Source of the DNA: Gossypium raimondii
Taxonomy: Eukaryota > Streptophyta > Magnoliopsida > Malvales > Malvaceae
Length of the DNA stretch: 64,000 bases
Reading direction: 5' to 3'
Assembly: GCF_025698545.1 (NCBI RefSeq)
Contig: NC_068570.1
Span: 57,369,924 to 57,433,923 of the forward strand
Each line of letters starts with the position of its first letter. Positions within the stretch are counted from its first letter, which is position 1. Positions 1 through 12,140 of this stretch are shown here, one piece after another. A program made the translations under genes and the position numbers. The notes beneath the pieces were generated by a model, which did no database searches, had not been told where the DNA came from, and worked only from the letters and a program-made list of their open reading frames with translations.

Positions 1-2783
1 AAAGTGCACCTACGTCTACGCGCTTTTCTAAATTTCTCCTTAAAATATTTCCATGTAGGCGAGTTTTGAATTTTTTTAGCCTATTTCGATAAATAAAATT
101 TTAAATGACTCATTTTCGTAAATAAAATTAGAAATGGGGTTTTTTTAGTAAAATATTAAGATAATATTATTACCATATATATTAAAGGTGATAAAAACAG
201 CAATTACCATAATGTTATCATCATATGTAATAAAAGAGTAATTATCATGATATTATTACCATATATATTAATTATCATAATTTAAAATAGCAATTTAATA
301 TATATAAATACTATCAATTTAAAGTTACAATTAAGAAAAGCATTTCAATATGGTATAATTAAGAAATTGTCATTTGGCATACTAATTATTTGACATGTGT
401 TTTATTGACTATATTTTAAAATAATATAATTTCAATCTAATTTCCTTATAAAAATATATCAATATTTTATTTTTGGTGAATTACAAGAGGAGGGCAAAGC
501 CTTAATAGTAATGCGACTTGCACAACTCGAACACAAATTATACCCGGAGCGGCGAACACCTTAGCCATCAGGCCAACACACGGGGCTTAAAAAACATATA
601 TATTGATATTGAATACTCATTCATATAACATTGATCATATATGTCAATAATTTTTGCTATAATTTATTTAGTCATAAATTATGAAAAAATTATAAATATG
701 AAGATGTCTACATATAAAATTTTAATAAGTAAAAATATAAATATATAAATATGTTTTTAAAAAATAAAAAAATGTGCAAGCCTAAAATGGGCTTGGGTTT
801 GCTATTTACAAATATGAATGAGTTTGGGCAGAATTTTAGATCTATGTTTTAGGTCGAGTCAGGTTTGAACAAGTATAAAGTGGATTAATATTATACTTAA
901 GCCCAATGTCTTGTCGTATTTATATACATCAAATTAAGCTCTTTAAACACTTAAAATATGAGTATTTTGTATAATCTTTTAGTACTTTTCTGTAATTATT
1001 AGATTTCATACTTAATTTTAATATTTATTGTGTTTTTATGCTTTTTTAAATAAAATGACAAGTTTAGGCCAGGAACTTAATCTTAAAGTTAAGCTTATTT
1101 TCAGACACTTGGTTGATGAGAAAAATGATGAGAAGAGCCTCAGATGGAGCCAATGTCGCCACATCAAGGTGTTGATGTCCCGACAATGATGCTTTTATTA
1201 TCAATTGAGGAGTTGGACTTCATCACTTCACACATCTGAGTGGACTATGTTTGAAGTCACGACACCAAGAGTGTGATGTCGCAACACCTACCTATGTGGC
1301 CACAACATTGAGCTATTGAGGTTGCAACACTCGCCACAGTTTACAAAGTTGTAGAAGTCGAATCACCTAAGGACGAGGCCGAGAAATTAGAAGGTTGTTG
1401 TCGTGACACTAAATCCCAAAAGCACCCCTTGAAGTAGTCCGTCGTTGATGTCGCAACACTAAGACGTCACGACAAGGGAATTTTTCAATCCATCAAACCC
1501 TAAAAGTGAGGGAAGATTATTAATTGTAGGTCAATTTGTATTAGACTATAAAAGATACATCATGACACATTTTTGAGAGACTTTTGGATAGATTCTTAAT
1601 ACTAGCTATTTTAGGTTAGATTTTAGAGAACTCTCTTATAGGATTTTTTGCACTTTGTCTTTCTTAGTAAAAAAGCACATGAACTTTCTTGTACCTTTTG
1701 CAATTGTTTTAGTATTTCAATAGATTTTTCGTATTTTACTATTCTGATTTCGCGTTTTATCAATTGGGTTTCAATATTCATGGATTCAACACTTCAAACC
1801 TTTAATTGATTCAAAGATTTTGTCGGTTCTATTGAGCATTTCTAAACCTGGTTTTATTTTTGTTATTTTTCTTGTGTGATTTAACATGAAAATGATTGGG
1901 TTTCTTGGATTGATTATGGGTATGAAATGATTTTATTTGTGGTTGGTTAATTGAAGTGTTAATTAGTTAATTTAAGGTTTAGGCACTAGATCGTAAAATT
2001 TAGACTAAATCGAATGAAATTGAAAACTTAGAATTGATAACTCTAGGGGACTATATAAATAGGTGAAACTGAGAGGAGATCCTATTGAGCATTAATTCGA
2101 TTAGCCCGATTTAATTTAATGAGGTCTTGAGATAAATTGGATTAGATTGCTTAATTGGGTGAAATGGTGACCGAGAGGTAAAATTGAAGAGTTGTAATTT
2201 ATACATGTATGGTTTTATAGTTGTAATTGTATGGTCTTTATACTAGTGAAACTTTCTAAACAAATTAAATGATTAATCATTATTTGAGCCTAAACTTGGT
2301 AACTGCTCTCACATTATGGCTTAAATTTTTTTTCCAGGTTAATCCCTGAACTTTAGGGTTTTCAAGAAAATATTAAGACTAATTTGGATCAAAAAAAGTT
2401 TAGGCTGAATGTGGTAACAGTTACCAAATTTTCTGGTTCCAATGTGTAAACAATTGACAAGTTTAAAGACTAACTTACACAAAAAAAAAAAGGGACTAAA
2501 ACCAAATTAGACCTTTCTATACGATTCTGCTGTAACCATTTCCTGAAGAGGGTTTAAACTTCAAAGCGTAAAGGGCTGCTTCTGCACCGTTATTTTCAAA
2601 GCATTTGCCTCTGTATTTTAGCCAATTAAGAAGAAGAACAAGAAGGGGAATTCAAAATTGAAAGGGCCAGGCAAAGTAGATTACCACGAATTATTACTAG
2701 CATTAGCAGCCACCAAGCATTGAAATTAGTATATCGATTCGATTCTGTTTTTCTGGGGTTGAGTGAGTGTGACTGAGGCGACA
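1..2783. other. intergenic region upstream of TGD4: AT-rich, repeat debris
   Basis: No coding region is supported here. The first 470 bases are AT-rich with short direct repeats of the TATATTA kind. A SINE-like unit follows (474-592). Around 770-915 there is a decayed internal piece of the hAT-type MITE family seen complete at 10515-10990 (shared 'acaaatatg..gagtttgggc' and 'ttaatattatactta' blocks). From about 1110 to 1500 the composition changes: it is richer in CG and repeats the theme 'gatgtcgcgacac/gtcacgacac', which looks like LTR-retrotransposon leader debris. From 2280 to 2515 there is an AT-rich unit ('taaacttggtaactg', 'ggactaaaaccaaatt') related in style to 24975-25330. The core promoter and 5' UTR of TGD4 must lie in roughly the last 200 bases, but I cannot fix a TATA box. 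Confidence 0.6.
474..592 (-). repeat. tRNA-derived SINE-like element, minus strand
   Basis: Read on the minus strand, the segment starts with 'gttggcctgatggctaagg', which resembles a pol III A box, and about 40 bases later has 'gtgttcgagttgtg', which resembles a B box. It ends with 'ggctttgccctcctcttgt'. A second copy with the same tail ('gggttttgccctcctctc') lies at 11315-11425, also on the minus strand. The shared tail and internal boxes suggest a SINE family. I could not define target-site duplications. Confidence 0.5.
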
Positions 2784-5700
2784 ATGAAGAAGCTCCGATG
2801 CGCAATAGACGGTGAATTATGGGAATTGGACGCTTCCACCCCTCGTACCCTTGAAGGAGCGGCGCGTGCTGTTCCAGGGAAGGCATTACCTTTGGGTTTA
2901 TCAAGAGGGACTAAACTTTTCAGGCCTAACCAGATCGATTTCATGCAACGGTTCATGGCTGCCCCTTTTCTTCCCTCTTATACCCATTACCTTGGGGTTA
3001 CAATTCAGCGAGTATTGAGCATCCCTGTTAGTGAGAATTGGTCTGCTCTTTTGCTTGGTCAGTTCAACCTGCGTAAGTTTTTGTCGTCTTTAAAGGAAAA
3101 TGGAGGTGGAGATGGTGTGCGTAAGCGTGACCTTAAATCAATTGGGAAGCTTTTTCTTGATAAGTCATTGTATGCCCTTGGGTTCTCTTCCGAAGTGTTG
3201 TTAACCCCTGATGACACTCTGCTTTTAAGCTCTGATTCATATTATGCTCATAATTCCTCTTCCATTCCTAGAAAGAAAGCTGTTTTCCATCATAAGGTTA
3301 GTGCTTTTCTCATTAATTATTTCATATAGGGCGCAAGGCATACTCTAGGCACTACAACCCTTATATTGCCTCAGCCTTCAGGCATAAGGTGCGAAAAAAG
3401 GCTAGCATAAGTGAACTAAATGTGTATATGTGTGAGTTGTATATGTAATTATATACAAAACAGGCAATTTTTTTAATGTGTATGATTTACTTATGGTTCA
3501 TGTCTGTTGAGGGGACGATTCTTTGGGAGAAGTATTTGAAATGTCGTCCCCTAGGCAGCCGACCGAGCCCCCTACCATTGAAGGTATGATCCCGGGTCAT
3601 GCCAGGTTTTGTCTCCCACCTTCATTAAGAGCCGTGTCCAGTTCATGGAGGGGGAGTGTCTTGAGGCAATGGGCCATACGTAGGCGCATGGTCACCCACA
3701 ATGACCTATATGCCATAGGTCAGGGATTCAAACCCCACCAAGAGTGAAGACACTCTCTGTGGAGGCGGGAGACAAAACACCAGCACAACACAGGGACAAT
3801 ATCTTCTATTGTTGGGGGTCCAGCTGCCCGATGGACGACACTTCGAAGATTTTTCCCGAAGGAGTTGGCCCCCTCAACAATGTCTATAGTTGAATGCTCA
3901 AACAATGTCTAGTGAAAAATTAAAGCTAAATTTGATCGGCTGAGCTTCTTTTATGACTAAAGCTTTACAAAAAAAAGTGCACATAGGCGCACTAGGCCTG
4001 AGTCTGATCAAATGGGCCTTGCTCGAAAGGATCTGAGGTGCTTTTGTTGTCTAGTGCTAAAGTGCAAGGTGTAGGCATGCCTAGGCTCAGGCCTTGGCAA
4101 TGACAACATTAAATGTTCTGATTTTTTTCCTCATATTTTATGGTCATTGGCAGTTTCCACATCATAATTTGACAGTGGATGCAGCTTGGCCTGCTCTCTT
4201 TGTGGACAAAGAGACTGGTACTTACTGGGATGTGCCTTTCTCCATGGCAATTGATTTGGCTTCTCTTCCATTGGATTCTGGTCTCAGTTATCATTTGTGC
4301 CTACACCATAACCATGGGTCACCAAAGCAATTTCAAGGTGATCCCATTGCTCAAGTCCCCGCTTCTCTATTTCCTGGCGTTTCTGCTAAATGCGCCTTTT
4401 CTTACGAGAAGAATGTTGACATTTGGAGAAGCAAAGCTCAGAAACTGAAGATGGTTCAACCGTATGACATATTCCTTTCAAATCCCCATGTTTCAGCATC
4501 AGGAACCATTGGTAAGATATACCCGATTGACAGTATGTTAGATGTTTATAGTGGAGGGGGATTTTTTTTTTTTCTTTCCATGTGCTGTACTTATTACTTC
4601 TTCTGATTTTATCATATAGTCAATCCATTTGTTGCAAAGTTTTTTGCAGGAATTGTTTATTTCATGAATGATTCCATATCGATAACTGCAGCTATTGTGA
4701 AAATACTAAAAGTTTCCTTGTTTTATATGCATAGGTGCTGCTTTGAGTGCGAATTTTGGGGAGAGTTCGGTCAGATTAGTTGAAGATGCTAAAGATATTA
4801 AGCAGTTATCATATCATAATCCAACTCTAAAATCTACCCTTCTAGGGGATATATTTGCATCCATGTCATTTACGGCCCAGCACGGGAACTTCCAACGGCT
4901 AGTTTCTGATCTTACAAGATTTCACGTTCGCATGGATTTCCCTTCTGGTTCTAAATTCCTTTCAGGTGCCACACTATTAGTTCAAGATCTTTTGAACTCA
5001 CACCAGCCTAGTCCAGAAGCAGTTAAAATGATCTGCCCAACTACCTCCCTTTCACTTCAGCAGCAGGTATGTCTTTTGAAATAATCTCGACCCTTTCGAT
5101 TTAGGATGTTAAAAAAATGAATGGCTGCAAATTTTTTTCTGATATTTGGTTAATAACACTTTATCTACTTTGCATTGCTGTGAATGCCGTTGGTTGTCCC
5201 TGCCATTTCTGGCTATTTTACTTTTCGATGTTAACCGGGGCTTCCAATAACCAATTTGAATTCTTAGGCATTTTCTGGGTAGGGATAGTAATGAATCGGG
5301 TTCGGAGCTGATATTGTTAAATCCACCAGCGCTTCATTGTTAGCGTGCTCTGCCCCAACCCTGTCCCACTCTGCGTGGATGTTAGAACTTGAATACTACC
5401 ACTACCACCATGGATGTTTGATACGTCCATAACCGCTCCACCTCATCCTCTCCTCTTTGACATTTATTAGTTATTTTCAGTACTTTCAATGTGCATTAGA
5501 CATAGATATTGGGACATTGAAGATTAATCTAAGAGTATCTCATCTAAATATTTCAGGGTTTATAATATATTATTATATTCTTATCCTTTTAAAAGTCAAA
5601 TATATATGTAAGGGTAAAATAGTAATTTAAACATTGGGGGCGGGTTGATGCAAGTAGATATCACAGCTGCTCCATACCCACCTTTCAAACAGGGAAAAAA

Positions 5701-6066
5701 ACAAACGCCTGCCTCACCCACCCTGCATTTACTGTTCAATCAAAGAAAGAAATTAAAAACTCCATTAGAGACAGATCGGTTTGAAATGTATGTGATAGTT
5801 CGAGTTTTGCCATCCTATCTCTGGTTTCTAATTCATGCTGTAAAATTCTTTATATGCATTTTGCACAGATTGCAGGGCCTTTCAGTTTTAGAGTTGATTC
5901 AGGGGTTGTGATTGATTTCAAGGACAAAGGTTGGCACATACAAGCAGACCAACCAGTGTTTGCAATTGAATATGCATTGCAGGTCCTTTGGTCCGCAAAG
6001 GCTGTTGCTTGGTATTCCCCAAAGCATCAAGAGTTCATGGTAGAGCTTCGTTTTCTCGAGAGTTAA
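2784..6066 (+). CDS. TGD4: TGD4, ER-to-chloroplast lipid transfer outer-envelope protein
   Basis: Four coding exons: 2784-3296, 4154-4511, 4735-5066 and 5869-6066, joining to 1,401 nt and 466 aa. In Arabidopsis, TGD4 is a beta-barrel-like protein of the chloroplast outer envelope that binds phosphatidic acid and feeds ER-derived lipid to the TGD1/2/3 importer. The protein starts MKKLRCAIDGELWELD and keeps the family blocks PLGLSRGTKL, YALGFSSE, YWDVPFSMAIDLASLP, SYHLCLHHN, YDIFLSNPHV, FVQ-free QQQIAGPFSFRV, VFAIEYALQVL and the C-terminal FMVELRF. Its length is close to the Arabidopsis protein (about 479 aa). I chose the ATG at 2784 over an in-frame GTG 21 bases earlier because homologues begin near M-x-x-[LM]-R-W. 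All introns are GT-AG (phases 0, 1, 0). No signal peptide or helical membrane segment is evident, as expected for a barrel. Intron 1 carries a foldback element. Confidence 0.93.
3505..3879. mobile_element. inverted-repeat element in TGD4 intron 1, 5-bp target duplication
   Basis: The first ~79 bases (TGTTGAGGGGACGATTC...) are an imperfect reverse complement of the last ~77 bases (...GGAGTTGGCCCCCTCAACA). The direct repeat ATGTC flanks it exactly on both sides (3500-3504 and 3880-3884). TG...CA termini with a 5-bp duplication are typical of LTR integration, but the long inverted termini are typical of a foldback DNA element, so its class is unresolved. The middle contains 'gggattcaaacccc', which resembles a tRNA B box. 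It lies wholly within the intron and is more GC-rich than the surrounding intron. Confidence 0.7.
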
Positions 6067-6164
6067 ACCCCCTTTTTCTTTCTGCCCTTTGTGTATGTTT
6101 TTGAAGTTTCCATTATTGTATCTTCTACTGCCTTCAATTATTTCAAGGATGTTCCTCACCTTTT

Positions 6165-6252
6165 CACATATCGACTCGGTTGAGTGCTCATTCATATTCC
6201 GTCAAATATTAGAGTTCCAAGTCTGAGTTCGAGTCTCACCGGGAATTCCATT
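6165..6252 (+). repeat. tRNA-like SINE fragment
   Basis: 'actcggttgagtgctc' resembles an A box and 'gagttcgagtctcaccggg' resembles a B box with its context, about 45 bases apart. It ends in an AT-rich tail. There is no cloverleaf with paired acceptor arms, so this is not called a tRNA gene. It lies about 100 bases downstream of the TGD4 stop and could fall in its 3' UTR. Confidence 0.4.
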
Positions 6253-7689
6253 TGACTTTTAAAATAAAATTAAAAAACAAAGTCATTCAAGCACTAAAAG
6301 AAAAACCTTTTTTTTTCTTTTCCTTAGCTATTTAATATGATATATCAAAGATTGATTAAATAAGATGTTATCATTAGATTTTTTTTCTAGGAGGAAACTG
6401 AGTTTGGTCAATTTCAGGGCGGACGGTAATGGTGGCAAGAGGGTATTTTTGGAAAAATCCATTTTTCTTTTGAATTTTATTTTTTGAAAATTTTAATTTT
6501 AATTAGGCTTTCAAATTTTTGAAATTTCTCATTTATTTTATAAAATTTTAATTAGAACCCTTTTTTTTTTTTAAATCTCATTAAACTTCTAATTTTTAAA
6601 AAAATTTAATTAGCTCCTCCAAAACTTAAACCCACTAATCAATTTGAAAACAAATTTGTTAAACTGAATTCAAATTATAATATTATTTATAAAAAATAGT
6701 TTTTTATTTTAATAAACTCAATTAGAGGTCTGGTAGGAAAATCTAGTAGCTTCAAGAGCTTTACCAAAATTGCAAAAGAGAAAAAAAGTTTACCAAATAG
6801 AGATTTTTTGTTTTAGATTTTAGGGTTAAAATTTTAAATCTTATAAAATTAAAAATCAAAATTTGTAAACATTGAGGGCTAAATTTGTTGATTTTTTAAT
6901 ATATTTAAGATCATATTGATAGAATATGTAAATATTAAAGAGTTACATTGGTTATTAGGCTAATAAAAAATCCATATTAGCTTTTCATCATTATCTAATG
7001 ACAACTAACAGGAGTGATCAAAATATTTAATTTTAAAATTTTAATAATTAATTCAGAAAAATTAATAGTTGAGTAATCAAAATATTGAATTGATGAATAT
7101 ATTGAATTAAATATGATTTTAATTAATTTTCAAAATAATGAGATAATGTCCCTAAGTTAATTGGATTGATGAATCCTTCGTTGTTTTAGTATGGAGTTTA
7201 TTGATGGTACTAGCAATAGGATACCCTTTTTTTGACCAAGTGAATTCACGAGTTTTCAACATTTTCATGGACACTAGAAAATATCGAAAATCTTTTTATT
7301 TCAAAATTTAATTCACTCAAAACATAAATTATTTTATTGCTTGTGAATGCTTTGAAGGATCATAATTAAATATTAGATTTCGCATTTCTAAATTTGAATT
7401 TTTTGGCAACGCGTGGTTAGCAATGTACCGATTTTGGGCGTTGTAAGAGTGCTATAACTGATTCCCAAACCTCATTTCTCCTATGACTTCAACGCAGACC
7501 TTAAAATTGTCATTTTTTTAAGGAATTTTAAATTTTCTTTATAAAATATGATTTTATAGGTGACTGATCATACCTAGCCAAAAAGATTACTGGCGACTTT
7601 GATTTTAATTTAAAATACTCGTGTTTTTCAAATAAAAAATTTCTATATTTCAAAATAACATCAAGATGATTTTTTTTATTTCTAAATTT

Positions 7690-7935
7690 TAAAAATGGCC
7701 GCAACAAGTCTTTTCATTTTTGTCTTCTAATCACAACGGTTGATTTAAAAATAATCTTATGAGATCCCACTATAATAAAATATCACCTTAGAGGTTACTT
7801 AATTTAAGGCACATATTTGGTAGTAAAAAATGATAACATCTAAGGTGAGGTCTAATTACAATGGGATGTCACGAGATTCTTTCTTAAATCAACGGTTGTG
7901 GTTAAAAGATAAAAATGAAGAAATTGTAGTCGTTT
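7690..7935. repeat. palindromic MITE-like element
   Basis: The left arm, with 'cacaacggttgatttaaaaa' preceded by 'catttttgtcttctaat', is the imperfect inverse of the right arm, where 'ttcttaaatcaacggttgtg' is followed by 'gttaaaagataaaaatg'. The arms extend inward through 'atgagatccca' and 'tgggatgtcacgag'. A shorter relative is visible near 8150-8230. No clean target-site duplication was found. Confidence 0.5.
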
Positions 7936-8261
7936 GATTAAACCACGTCAGAAATTAGGAAATTGTGCTAGAGACCTGGAACCTATTAAATCAATTACCA
8001 GATACATTGCTTTTATTTGGAAATCAATTTTTCTCTTTCTTTAGTGTTGAAACCGATTGAATTAGTTAAAAGGTAAACTTGCGTTTCTTAATGCAAATCC
8101 TACATAAGATGATCAACAATAAATTTATGTTTTTTTTTCTCTTTTTTTTTATTTCAACCTTGATTTAAGAAAAATTCCATAGAATCTCACTTAATGAAAT
8201 TTTTAAATAAAGGCCGCACTAGAAAAGTAGTCGTTGGAAAGTGATTGGTGTTACTATTTGG

Positions 8262-8721
8262 TAGAAGTGTCCATGAGTTGGGTCAGGTCTTAATAAATGG
8301 GTCCGGCCCGATCGTATTAAAATTTTTTATATGAAAAATTTAGAAAATATAATACATCAAAAACACTAAAAATATTAAAATAAATATTTATCAATAAATT
8401 GAAATTAAATTAAAAAAGGTTTTATACTTAAATAACACTAACATGAGTGTAACTTAACCAGCAAATACTTCTAAAATATTAGCAAAATTAACAATAAAAC
8501 GAGAGTTATATAATATCCAAACAATAACAACAAAATAGTAACAATATAATAATAAAATGACAACAAAACAACATGTATATATTTTTTGCAAATTCGGGTT
8601 GGGTCGGGCCGAGTCAAAAAGACTTTACTCGAGGTTCGATCCGCTTTTTAAACGAGTGTTATTTTTTGTCCAAACTCTCTTATTTTTCAGACGGACTTGA
8701 CTCGACTCATAGACAAGTCTA
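8262..8721. mobile_element. hAT-type MITE
   Basis: Terminal inverted repeats TAGAAGTGTCCATGAGT at the left and (reverse complement of the right end) TAGACTTGTCTATGAGT. Flanking 8-bp duplications are CTATTTGG and CTATTTTG (7 of 8 match). The TAGRNNTG terminus and 8-bp duplication are hAT hallmarks. The interior is AT-rich with 'gggtcgggccgagtc' arms shared with the copies at 10515 and 20509. There is no transposase open frame, so it is non-autonomous. Confidence 0.75.
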
Positions 8722-8848
8722 CTATTTTGTGGTGATGGTTTATTTAATTAGCTACCCTATGATAGGGACATCAGTGGTTCGTGTGATACATTTTGCATCT
8801 TCATCATTATCAAACTATGTGAATAATATGGAGGATAATCTGGCATTG

Positions 8849-8898
<50 letters not shown>
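8849..8898. repeat. (TAA)n microsatellite
   Basis: About 16 uninterrupted trinucleotide units. Confidence 0.95.
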
Positions 8899-9159
8899 TT
8901 TATATTTAATTATAATTAAATTTAAATAAAAGGTATTAATCTATGTTTTGCATAATTAATTTTATTTACAACTACTTGCTTGAATATTTGGATACACAAT
9001 TTTCCCATTTGACAAAAAGTTTTGAAAAAATCAAATTTAATCATTAGCATTTGAGAGTGATTATTGATTGTATATATATTAAGTAATTTATTTATTTATT
9101 TATTAAAAATTAGTATAATATAAATATTAAATTTCCAATCTTCTTTTTTTTTGGCTTAA

Positions 9160-9390
9160 TATAATATTTGGTACTTGAACTCGACACTTTTTTCTAATCC
9201 GGTACTTAAACTTTTTTTTGGGTCTATTTCGGTTCCTAAACTTGACACTTTTTCCTAATTTGGTACCTAAACTTGACACTTTTTCTTAAGTCGGTACTTA
9301 AACTTTTGGGGGGTCCAATTTGGTACCTGAACTTGACTCGTTTTCCTAATTTGGTACCTAATACTTTTTTTTTTGATTTGGTACTTGTCA
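9160..9390. repeat. degenerate minisatellite, 'TTGGTACCTAAACTTGACAC' units
   Basis: About six imperfect units of roughly 30-36 bases follow one another, each containing a variant of 'ttggtacctaaacttgacac' followed by 'tttttcctaa'. Pentamers such as GGTAC and AACTT recur with slightly variable spacing. The pattern is typical of arrays derived from a MITE or retrotransposon terminus. Confidence 0.7.
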
Positions 9391-9656
9391 AACGTTTTAC
9401 AAATTATTCCAATATACTAATAATATTATTTTTTTATGAAGTAGAAAAAATAATCAACGTATGATCGACATGTGACAGATGATATGATTTTTTTGTATTT
9501 CATAGGTTCAATTACTTTTAGTTTTATTTATTTAATTAATTATTTTATTAACTGAAAATAATAAATTTTTTAATTTGGGGTTTAAAAAAAATTCTTATTT
9601 AATATTAATTCATAAATATAACTCGATACCTATTTTTTTAAAATTAATTTCTTTTA

Positions 9657-10105
9657 GGGTAAACTACAAAAATAGTCACTTTTGTTTGCCCTAGATTACA
9701 TTTTAGTCACTTATGTTTGAAATGTTACGTTTTAGTCATTTACGTTGTCGTTTTGTTATGAAGTGGTCACTCTACCATTAAGCTCCGTTACCTCCTTAAT
9801 GGTAGTCCTTCGTGGCAGTTCAAATGGTTTTTAAATGCCAACTTGGATGTCCTATGTGGCAGTCTAAATTAATTTTTTCAATTAAAAACCTATTTTCATC
9901 CCAACAATTAGACATCCAAGTTGGCATTTAGAACCCATTTGGACTGCCATGTAGGACTGCCGTTAGGGAGGTAACGAAGTTTAACGGTAGAGTGACCACT
10001 TCGTAACAAAACAATAACGTAAGTGACTAAAACGTAACATTTCAAACATAAATGACTAAAATGTAATATGAAGCAAACAAAAGTGACTATTTTTATAATT
10101 TATCC
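9657..10105. mobile_element. Mutator-like foldback MITE with perfect 9-bp TSD
   Basis: The arms run nearly the full length: the left arm begins GGGTAAACTACAAAAATAGT and the right arm ends with its imperfect complement, ...TATTTTTATAATTTATCC. The exact 9-bp direct repeat TTTCTTTTA flanks both ends (9648-9656 and 10106-10114), as expected for Mutator-superfamily elements. The arms contain 'gtcactctaccattaagctc' and its inverse. There is no coding capacity. Confidence 0.85.
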
Positions 10106-10514
10106 TTTCTTTTAATACTGACACTATTTTTGTAGCATAACAAAAAAAAGTTACCACTATTAGTGTTTTGCATAATTTGTACAATATTTTATGATTAATA
10201 TAATTTAAATTATAAAAGTAATATCTAAATTAAAATATTATTAATTAATAATATAAAATAAAATATAAATTTTTAATTAAAAAAAGTTTATGTTGTGAAT
10301 GTCCTCGATTTCTATCTTGAAAAGTTCTTTTAATTATGAAAATATACTAAATAATTTTATATAATTGGTTTAACTATCTATAATATTATTGTAAGATATT
10401 CCCATACCATTGCATATTTTATAAGATGTTCTTGTATACGTGTTTAAATTTCATCCATGCAATTAGCATTTTTTTTCCTTCAAACAAAAAAAATATTAAT
10501 AAATGACAAAATAT

Positions 10515-10990
10515 TAGACCTGCTCATGGGTCGAGCTACCCGTCTAGGCTCAGAGAGTTTGAGCAAAAAATTAGGCCCAAAAATGGGTTGGGCCAAAAAA
10601 TAAGGCCTATTTAAAATATGGGCTGAGCTCGGGTTGGAACATCCATGGCCTGACTTAATCCGTTTTTAAGTTTATAATACTTTATATTACGTAATTTAGA
10701 ACACATTAAAAAAACAAACCTATACAAAATATATAATACTACTCTAATGTAAACATTTCAATAAATAAAAAAATTACTAATGTTAAAATTAAATAATATA
10801 AATATTTTTAAAAATATTTAAAATATAATATGGATGGACTTAAGATGAAATTGAATTAGTCTTTTACAAATATGGACGAGTTTAAATAAAATTTTAAACT
10901 CATTTTCGGACCAAATTAAATTTAGACAAACATAAAATATATTAATATTATATTTAAATCTTACGTGGACATGACCCATGAACATCTCTG
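10515..10990. mobile_element. hAT-type MITE
   Basis: The left terminus TAGACCTGCTCATGGGTC pairs with the right terminus, whose reverse complement is CAGAGATGTTCATGGGTC. The 8-bp flanks CAAAATAT and TAAAATAC match at 6 of 8 positions, suggesting an older insertion. The interior contains 'aaaaatgggttgggcc', the same theme as the copies at 8262 and 20509. Confidence 0.7.
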
Positions 10991-11314
10991 TAAAATACTT
11001 TATATTAGTTAGATTTCATGCGTTCCATGCATTGAATTCAAAGAAGAGAGCAAGCATTCAAGTCAACGATTACACAACTTTCACATTTTATTGAAATTAA
11101 ATATGGTTGAATGTATATTTTAAATAAATTTTTACTGGAATATATTAGTTATACTATTTTGATATTCTGATTTAATTTTTCCCATAAATAATATAGTTTA
11201 TTTTTTTCGTTTTACTATAACGTTGATTTCTCATTTTTCTAATTTTTAATTGTTTGTATTAATTTCTTTATGGGTGAATTTAATTATTACACCATATAAA
11301 TAGTTATGTAATTA

Positions 11315-11425
11315 TTATGAGAGGAGGGCAAAACCCTAATAACAACACAATTAGTATGACTCGAACTCAAACCACATCTGAGGTGGTAAATACTCGAACT
11401 ATCAAGCTAGTATACGGAGTTCAAT
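11315..11425 (-). repeat. tRNA-derived SINE-like element, minus strand
   Basis: On the minus strand it contains 'tagcttgatagttcgagta', a weak A-box-like region, then 'gtttgagttcgagtcatac', a good B-box-like region, then the tail 'gggttttgccctcctctc' shared with the element at 474-592. Confidence 0.5.
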
Positions 11426-11498
11426 ATATACTCTTTTCAATTTTATATATAATGCATTGTTTACATGACAAAACTTAAGGATAAAATTAGGGGACGTG

Positions 11499-11731
11499 CA
11501 GGGCGAAGCTAGAATAAATTTTTAGGGGAGCCGAATAAAATTTTAATTTTTTATAGTCTATATCTTTATAACTTTTAAAAGATTAAATCGAATTTTTATA
11601 ATTTTAGGGGGGCCAAAGTGTAATTTTACCTTTATTAATTTAAAATTTTAAAAAATTTTAAGGGCTTAAATAACAATTTTACATTTTGAGGAGGGGGTCG
11701 GGACCCTTGCCAGCCCTTAAATCCACCTCTG
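11499..11731. mobile_element. short hAT-like MITE
   Basis: It starts CAGGGCGAAGCTAGAAT and ends with a segment whose reverse complement is CAGAGGTGGATTTAAGG. The flanking octamers GGGACGTG (11491-11498) and GGGATGTG (11732-11739) match at 7 of 8 positions. The interior has 'ttttaggggggccaaagtg'. A partial relative lies at about 27355-27510. Confidence 0.65.
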
Positions 11732-12140
11732 GGGATGTGAATTATGGAAAATCGCCATAAACATCACTTTTGAAATAAAATAATATTATGTTTGATATTA
11801 CTCAACAACTTTTTTGAAAAAAAAAAGAAATTTTAGGTAGAAGGATGGTGGAATAAAGATGCTTTGAGAAAAAAAAAAGGTGAAATGAAATTTTATCTAA
11901 TATAAAAATTTACAAATTTCGAATTTATGGGTTTGTAGGAAGTACCTATTTTCTTATCCACTGGTGTGGTAATTTTTCATATTTAGGTGATTGGTAATTT
12001 GTTGAATTAGATTTTTGAGTTATACTGATATTATGGATTATATTTGACCCATTAATAAAGATCATATCGAGAAGCAAGTTTAGAGATGTAGGTTGAATCT
12101 ATCTAATCCATTGGATCGAGGAAGTTGAATTGGATTGGAA

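Noticed and set aside
2763..2783. Seven-codon N-terminal extension of TGD4 from an in-frame GTG
   Set aside because: Plant nuclear genes start at ATG; the ATG at 2784 fits the homologue's N-terminus.
6165..6252. tRNA gene
   Set aside because: A- and B-box-like words are present, but there are no paired acceptor and anticodon arms, so it is called a SINE-like fragment.
8849..8898. CRISPR-like or functional repeat array
   Set aside because: It is a plain trinucleotide microsatellite in a plant genome.
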